Positions 58,349 through 64,000 of a DNA stretch of 64,000 nucleotides are shown here, piece after piece. Each line of letters opens with the position of its first letter. The first letter of the stretch is position 1. Below the pieces are notes generated by a model. It did not search any database, was not told the DNA's origin, and saw nothing but the letters and a program-made list of their open reading frames with translations. A program made the position numbers and the translations under genes. The DNA is from Hymenopellis radicata (lineage: Eukaryota; Basidiomycota; Agaricomycetes; Agaricales; Physalacriaceae), in contig JADNRX010000161.1 of assembly GCA_015501595.1 (NCBI GenBank), positions 1-64,000 of the forward strand, written 5' to 3'.

Positions 58349-60600
58349 TCAACGACACTTCTCATTCTCATTCACATTGACGGGCGCAACCTCCTCGTTT
58401 GCCGACTGGTTCGTCAGCCGCTCAAAGTTGGCAATCAAATCCGGGGAAAGCCCAACGTCCGCGACCTCCTTGTCCTCGTCAATTCGGCGCTGGATAGGAG
58501 CGGACACGTTGGCGCCGTGGGATCCCGACGCATCGCTGTCCGACAGTGAATCGGCAGACATCATGGAAAGATCCCGTTGAACGACCTCCCGGTTGCAGCG
58601 CGCAGAAGGGGGTTGGTAATCGGGAAAGTCACAGTGGTCGTATATAACGCGGTAAGTCAATAGCCAAGGATGCACGAGCGCTACCTCGCACGTCATGCGG
58701 TCGGCAGGATCGGTCTCGAGGAATCGACGAATGAAATCTTCCGCTACATAGGTCGATCAATCATTGTGGCGTGGTAGACAAATTTCTTGGCCGCACCATT
58801 CGGGGACAGTTCTTTCTCCCGAAGAACAGACCAGCAAATTTGGCCAGTATGGATACGCTCTTCGATGTTGGCATTCCAAGTGTCGATGTCGGCATGCCTA
58901 GTGCCGTCATCGAACGGACTAGCATTCGTGAGCCTGGCCAATACATTAGAAGAATGTAGCAAGCTGAAAACAAGGACACACATGTGAAAGACGATGGCCC
59001 CGATACTCCACGCATCGACAAGGTTTCCATGAGCAGCAATACCATCTTGAGTGACTAACTCAGGAGCCAGACAGCTAAGTCTTTGGCTATCAAACTATAG
59101 GAGTGTTAACCATATAGCATGGCATGAAGAACAAGACATACTCGGTCCGTGACCGGAATCTCCAGACCAAAGTCGGTGATTTTGATTTGGGGAGGTTCGT
59201 CAAGTGTTAGGAGGATGTTCTGAGAGTGCGTGAGCACGGGTAACAGCGCAAATAATTGAAAAGCTACCTGCGGTGTTAGATTCCGGTGGGCAAAGTTCTT
59301 GGAATGACAAAACTAACCGAACTTAGATAAAAGACCGGCATATCAAGTAGGAAACTCACTGCGAATGCATCACACAGCTGGTAAGCGAAGTGTTGCGCAA
59401 TGTCTTCACTCAAACTACGTGGTTTTCGCATGTAGGCACGAACATCTTTGCCTTCTTCAAGTTCCTTAATCAAGCCCAAACTATGTTGGTTGTGGATGTA
59501 GGCACGAAGATCTCGGCCCTCTACAAGTTCCATAACCAAGCCTAAAAAGCGTGAGCTGGCATTGTGGTAAAACCCATAAGCCGACTTACAGCGACCGCCA
59601 TTCCGCTGCTTGAACATCTTCTTGAAGCTACAGATGTTAGGATGTTTCAACGAAGCAAGGATATCAGTATGTTTCCACGCAGGAAGGACACTATCGATTT
59701 CACGATCGCTTCCCTGGTAATGGAGCATTTTGACAGCGACAAACAGACATGTCTCGCGCTCAACGGCCCTCATGACGGTCGCGCGCCAAGTTATACTGAT
59801 GCCGCTTATGAGGTCATATTCGGCGAATAATCCGATGCTAGGAGTGGTGAAAGAGCGAAAGATGAAGCCTGAGCGGAGAATACATCGAGTCATTGAATTA
59901 CCTGGTTGTGCATTGCGCGGAGGACTTACGTAGCATGGATCCGAACGAGATTACGTCGCCTTCAAATAAGACTTGACTCCCACCTGCATCAATCCTATAA
60001 TCGTTGATCTGCGGGTGTGTTTCAGGTGGAAAAGGACGTCTAACTGATTCCAACGACTTACGAAAGTGCCATACTTCGATTTGTTCTGCACAACAACAGA
60101 TGATTGCTCGCCATCTATTTCATTCCATCTGATGTCCGCGTGTTCGTCCCCTAACGTTCTTCTTAGCATGAAGTGGAAAGGAGTGAGATACTCACAGATG
60201 TCTGGCCCGAAGTCTGACGACAAGTCGTCGGGCCTGTTACACATTACTGTGTAAAGTGGGTTTCGACGGTCAAATTTAAGAGGCAATGATCGGTCGCAAG
60301 AGATGAGAGCGCCCCAGAAGTTACTAGCGTCATTTGGAATCTGGGAGGGTTGGTCAATGGCTTCGGTCTGCTCGGCACCTGGACGCACCATCTCAGTCTC
60401 GATGGATTCAAGTCCGTCGGACGAAATCACGAGAACCCGCCTGATTTTACTAGTGGAAATCTGGGAGGGCTGGTCAACGGTTTCGGTCTGCTCGGCCCTT
60501 GATCGCACGATATCAGTCTGGATGGAAAAGGGAGACTCTTCGTGGGGCGCTTCCGGCGCAATCAATGTCGCAATCCCTGAATCAAGTAAAGACAGGTGAG
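58349..60600 (-). CDS. FHA-domain protein with degenerate kinase domain (CHK2/Rad53-like)
   Basis: The FHA region contains WGALISCDRSLPLKFDRRNP, EYLTPFHFMLRRTL, NKSKYGTFV and INDYRIDAGG. The kinase domain keeps the lysine (VAVKML) and DFG (KITDFGLE). The glycine loop is degraded (DLISGISITWRATVM), and the catalytic loop reads HRNLTPQN in place of HRDLKPEN. The proton-accepting Asp and the following Lys are thus replaced, so a pseudokinase is inferred. The C-lobe continues to MTCEVALVHPWLLTYRV and an acidic tail. Two internal tandem duplications are seen. One is N-terminal (RAEQTETVDQPSQIS / GAEQTEAIDQPSQIP). The other is in the hinge (LGLVMELVEGRDLRAYIHNQ / LGLIKELEEGKDVRAYMRKP). The first ATG is at 60391. 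Upstream frame without ATG is reached by splicing from the next gene. Confidence 0.72.
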
Positions 60601-60618
60601 AGTCTAGATGTGAATCTA

Positions 60619-62108
60619 CTAACCATCGACTTCCTCGACAACAATATGCTCTAGGAGCTTTTGTACGACTGCGGTAACATCGTTCTCCTCCTCACTGGGC
60701 CGTAAGGCTCCCATCCAGATCTCATCATCGACAACGGCTGCTTGTGCTGTAGGACACTACGCGCCGATTTAGAACGCTGGCGAAAGGATACAATGATACC
60801 TGTGATGGCTTACCATAGAAAGTACGCGTTCACCGATATATGAAGAGGGATTCAACACCTGCAAGAGAAGATAAGAGCGGTTTGCATATCCACGACAGAC
60901 ACTTACGGCGGCAGCATATTCGGGAAATTCTCCGATGCTGAATTCGAGCCCGAGCTCTAAATTATCATCCCTTGTCTCGTCAAAAGTGGTCAAGTCGTCG
61001 CTCGTCTCGGACGGCGCAGCGGACATCCCGATGGATCTTGTTTGGCCACCGTGTGACGCTGAGGACGAAGAAGTCGAACCCGAACCCGAACCCGATGATG
61101 ATGAATATGGTGGCCAACTACTGGATGAATAGGGATTCCGATGATTGTCCTTGGGCGATCCTGAGATGTGCACAAGCTGAATAGGACCAAGGACTTTGCT
61201 CATCAGGAAACTCTCCCGCGCTACTATCACGATGCCCCTAGTAAAAATGCATTGATTTTCATCCTCCGTAGTAGGATAACCTTGAACAGGAGGATAGCAG
61301 CGTGTCTCCATGCCAAAGTCTGAGTTGGAAGCCGAATGTACGGCTAGACCGCCGTCTGCAAGTCCTCCAGCGATGAACTTCAACGAGACGCCTCGCCTGT
61401 CTTCGGGCTGAGACAGAGCCGCGTTTCCCCAGGATTGGCATTTGTCGCATCCTGTCACGATGTACACAGATCCGTTTGGAGCTTCGCGACCAAGGGTTCC
61501 GTTGACGTACTGATAGATCGAGACTCCATTTTCTTTGGCATATTTGATGTAGACTGAACGATTTCTAGCCACATAACGCGTCGCACCGTCAGGCAGCGCC
61601 AAAAGAGCAGCTTCGGCTTTGGTGGTCGAGTATTCGAAACCAAAACCGCCCCCTGCGAAAACACTTTTGAACATTAGACAAGATGAAACTGGGATCCTGA
61701 GATAAAGGCTCACGCTAAGTCAGCAGAAGCTTCGACCGTGAGCGAGCGTTTCACGACGTGCTGGCTCGTGATGATAGACTTGGTTTTGTGCATGAACGGC
61801 AGGGTACGTATGGGTAACTCCTTATCGAGGAGAGGGAGTGGGTGAAAGTCTGGAGGGACGCGCCCTCCATTGATCGGGTCACCAGCTGCGCGATGGATGT
61901 TGTAAAGAAAGTCGAATCCGCCATCTTCGGTCATTAATCCAACGTCTCCGATGCTGACTCCCCGACAGCGGTATTCTGCTGGGAGACTCTGATCGGGCTC
62001 TGGTATCCAGAGTGGGTATCCGTGGCCAAGCCCCAGTAACAGACGACGATACACGACGTGAGCCCGTTGGTCTATCATGATGGTGTTGAACAAGTTTGCG
62101 CAAAGCAC
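60619..62108 (-). CDS. Uncharacterised Agaricomycete family protein
   Basis: Starts with a hydrophobic segment (VVTAVLCANLFNTIM), then RRLLLGLGHGYPLWIPEPDQ, YRCRGVSIGDVGLM and GGFDFLYNIHRAAGDPINGG. After an intron come GGGFGFEYSTTKAEAALLAL, VYIVTGCDKCQSWGNAAL, a Ser/Gly-rich linker and a C-terminal VVDDEIWMGALRPSEEENDV. I remember this pattern from a large basidiomycete family of unknown function, where GCDK-x-SWG is nearly invariant. The start is uncertain, because the open frame is entered after a stop without an ATG, so an upstream exon is missing. The end is either the TAG at 60619, or a splice at 60638 into the FHA gene. Confidence 0.65.
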
Positions 62109-62289
62109 AGCTGTGACGACCCCGATAAATAAACGATGTCACTGATAACAGAACACCTCGAGGACATGATGTGGGGACAGAGTCTCACAGTCCGATTTGT
62201 TGGAACTCGAGGCATCAGAAGGGAGTCAGCTGTGAATATTATCATTTTCGTATCTGATGATCAGAGTGCATAGTCATACCGCCAAAACA

Positions 62290-62604
62290 CTACCTGTCGT
62301 CGACCTCGTCGTTCAACAAACGCGCCATTTCGCTCTGCACCTCGCACAGTAATAATAACAATGCCTTCCGCTTACGTGCTGTGTGATACATCCAGTGTGC
62401 GATGACAGGCGCCGCCTTCCACGCGAATATGACCGACCTCAGCCAGTATGACCCGCCGTCAGTAAATGTTACCGGTAGGAATCGTGGGTGTCTGTGAGCC
62501 AGTGGAAGAAATCCTGACGGATCTGATTTGTATCGCCATCTGCCACGCATTGCAGACTGCGAAGATATTGCAGATAGGGCAGGCACAACATCAGGCCGCG
62601 GCAT
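62290..62604 (-). CDS. Small hypothetical ORF
   Basis: 104 codons from MPRPDVVPALSAISSQSAMR to EMARLLNDEVDDR with a central hydrophobic stretch. No family resemblance. It might be the missing first exon region of the neighbouring uncharacterised gene. Confidence 0.25.
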   Translation of the reverse strand: MPRPDVVPALSAISSQSAMRGRWRYKSDPSGFLPLAHRHPRFLPVTFTDGGSYWLRSVIFAWKAAPVIAHWMYHTARKRKALLLLLCEVQSEMARLLNDEVDDR

Positions 62605-62699
62605 CGGGGAGGGCAGAGGCCTAACTCAGTCTTAGAAGTTAGATGAATGTGTCCCGAGGCCCAGGATTTGGCGTAATGTTGATACTTGAAGGGCCTCAA

Positions 62700-63405
62700 C
62701 ATATTTTAGGTGAAGCGCCATTGACAGATATCGGCGCCATGGATGAGGTGACAGTGCAGTATAGAGCTGCACATGGTAATGTTACCCGGACCAACGAGTG
62801 TATCGGCCTTGGACTTGTAATGGTGGTGCAGTTGAACGTGACGCCAACATATTTCTCCTTCGCCTGAATAGGATGTCCTCCACGTGAAATGACCCATTGA
62901 AAGGGCCAAAGAAGGACCCCCGCCTATGCCTTGAGAGGTTAGATACAAAAGCGCCAATTTTTGGGACTTCCCTACCTAGTACCGTTTTCCGGTCCTTCCG
63001 TACGCTTTTCGTCGTGGGGCACCATTTTTTGGCCTTCTTCCGAATGTGTTTGCGATCTGAGTTTCGTGCCGACGACGTGCCAAAAGTGACCGGGCTGCAC
63101 GACTTGGGCAGCCAAGGCGCGATGCTCGAAGCTGCAGTTCCCTCTTGGCAACCCCGTAAAGGTGGCCTAACGACTCAGTAAATTGTACCCGCGGAAGTAG
63201 CGTGAGCGCCGGGAGCGCGTAGCCAGACGAGAATGACTAATAAGCACCGGTGGGCACTTGAACTGGATTGTAAGAGATTTATCATCAACGTCGTAAGGAA
63301 GATCGTGAGTTGGAAGACAGGTTGACCGTTGAAGACTGTCATATGGAAGGAGCACTACGTGTACCTGATCGGCGATCACAGCGCCATTGATACGCCTCCC
63401 GCTCA
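62700..63405. other. Intergenic, no gene supported
   Basis: Contains GC-rich DNA with short GGCC-flanked words around 62900-63030 reminiscent of the MITE interior, but no inverted ends or target duplication could be found. Confidence 0.35.
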
Positions 63406-64000
63406 TGTACAAAGTCCTTTCCTCGATTCCGGTTCCCACCGCAGCACACTTCCTGGTACAGACAGATGCGCGGTACAAATGTATCCTCTTCGCACATCTG
63501 TTCTGTAAATTTGCTCAATATCAATTCAAGGCCTGGAAGTCACGTACAGCATAACCGACCATGTTCGTGACATCAAACGCACGACTACGAAGACGATCTT
63601 CTTTTCGAGTTCCGACGTGTTCTCTACGGCAGGACAGGACATATCCGCTGCTGGTATCGTGAAATCTACCTGGTCTCCCTCTACCAAGTATAAAGCAGTC
63701 CTCCGTAATCTCGATGGCGGCAAGAAACGGTTCGTAGAGATATGGGGGCGGGATGGCGCCTTGATCCTAACCAAGGATGTCACCGATGATCATGGAGAAT
63801 TCTATGCTGATGGTGGGCGCTTTCAGGATCTCCTCGACTCATCTCATCGGCCACTAGAGTATTTTGGATCTCTATCGTTTTCTCCATCCGAAGACGCCAT
63901 CCTCTATGTCGCTGAAGCCAATCCACCTAAAGACGTCTCCAAGTTTGCATACTCGCCTTCATTTGGAGAGGGTTTGACGTCCAAGAAGCGTCCTACTCCC
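63406..64000 (+). CDS. Acylaminoacyl peptidase (acylamino-acid-releasing enzyme), 5' part
   Basis: Start MYKVLSSIPVPTAAHFL, an intron from about 63457, then LEVTYSITDHVRDIKRTTTK, KSTWSPSTKYKAVLRNLD and a beta-propeller segment ending KFAYSPSFGEGLTSKK at the window edge. This is the N-terminal propeller of acylaminoacyl peptidases, which remove N-acetylated residues from peptides. The catalytic hydrolase domain lies beyond the window. At the intron donor the frames only join if one more G is present in CTGG at 63455, another probable base loss. Confidence 0.75.

Noticed and set aside
62880..63180. A second MITE suggested by GGCC-containing words
   Set aside because: No inverted ends or flanking duplication could be found.
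4095..63460. Programmed frameshifting as the cause of the repeated base losses
   Set aside because: Sites share only being base runs, lie in unrelated genes and have no slippery-site plus structure pattern; sequencing error is simpler.

Overview
The window reads as nuclear DNA of a mushroom-forming basidiomycete (Agaricomycete). Genes sit on both strands and are cut by many 45-60 nt GT-AG introns. The families are basidiomycete in type: F-box/LRR proteins, fungus-specific Zn2Cys6 regulators, GH128-like glucanases, FHA kinases and MARVEL-like membrane proteins. Housekeeping genes recognised with good confidence are VPS53 (GARP tethering complex), sphingosine-1-phosphate lyase, prefoldin subunit 4, a ZCCHC9-like nucleolar zinc-knuckle protein, an alpha-arrestin, an aldo-keto reductase, an alpha/beta-hydrolase and the start of an acylaminoacyl peptidase. 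One complete tRNA-Arg(CCG) gene is present.

Layout. 0.2-4.7 kb: a small hypothetical gene, an O-fucosyltransferase-like gene and a GNAT acetyltransferase. 4.7-11.2 kb: a repeat-rich patch with two copies of a dispersed repeat, a hAT-type MITE with 8-bp target duplications, an F-box relic, a tRNA-derived SINE with 17-bp target duplications, and a decayed F-box gene. 11.2-21.9 kb: a single-pass membrane protein, an uncharacterised gene, tRNA-Arg, VPS53 and another F-box gene. 22.4-25.6 kb: an inverted second copy of the 8.5-10.9 kb F-box segment, interrupted in its first exon by a 1.1-kb TRIM-type LTR element with 5-bp target duplications. 26-28 kb: a secreted FAD oxidase. 29.3-33 kb: two tandem copies of a MARVEL-like gene flanking an intronless, unrecognised 493-codon ORF on the other strand. 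33.3-42.5 kb: arrestin, S1P lyase, esterase, prefoldin 4. 42.9-49.5 kb: two tandem Zn2Cys6 regulators that share 16-nt and 6-nt microexons inside the zinc cluster. 49.5-56 kb: a ZCCHC9 pseudogene fragment, a six-cysteine/coiled-coil gene, ZCCHC9, an aldo-keto reductase and a GH128-like gene. 56.2-58 kb: a second O-fucosyltransferase-like gene with the intron positions of the first. 58.3-62.1 kb: an FHA protein with a degenerate (HRN) kinase domain, next to and possibly fused with an uncharacterised fungal family. The right edge cuts an acylaminoacyl peptidase.

A pattern across the window affects how it should be read. Many otherwise well-conserved genes are broken by single-base deletions, nearly all inside short C/G runs. 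This looks more like unpolished homopolymer error in the assembly than mass pseudogenisation, so genes with such lesions are annotated as genes and the lesions are noted.
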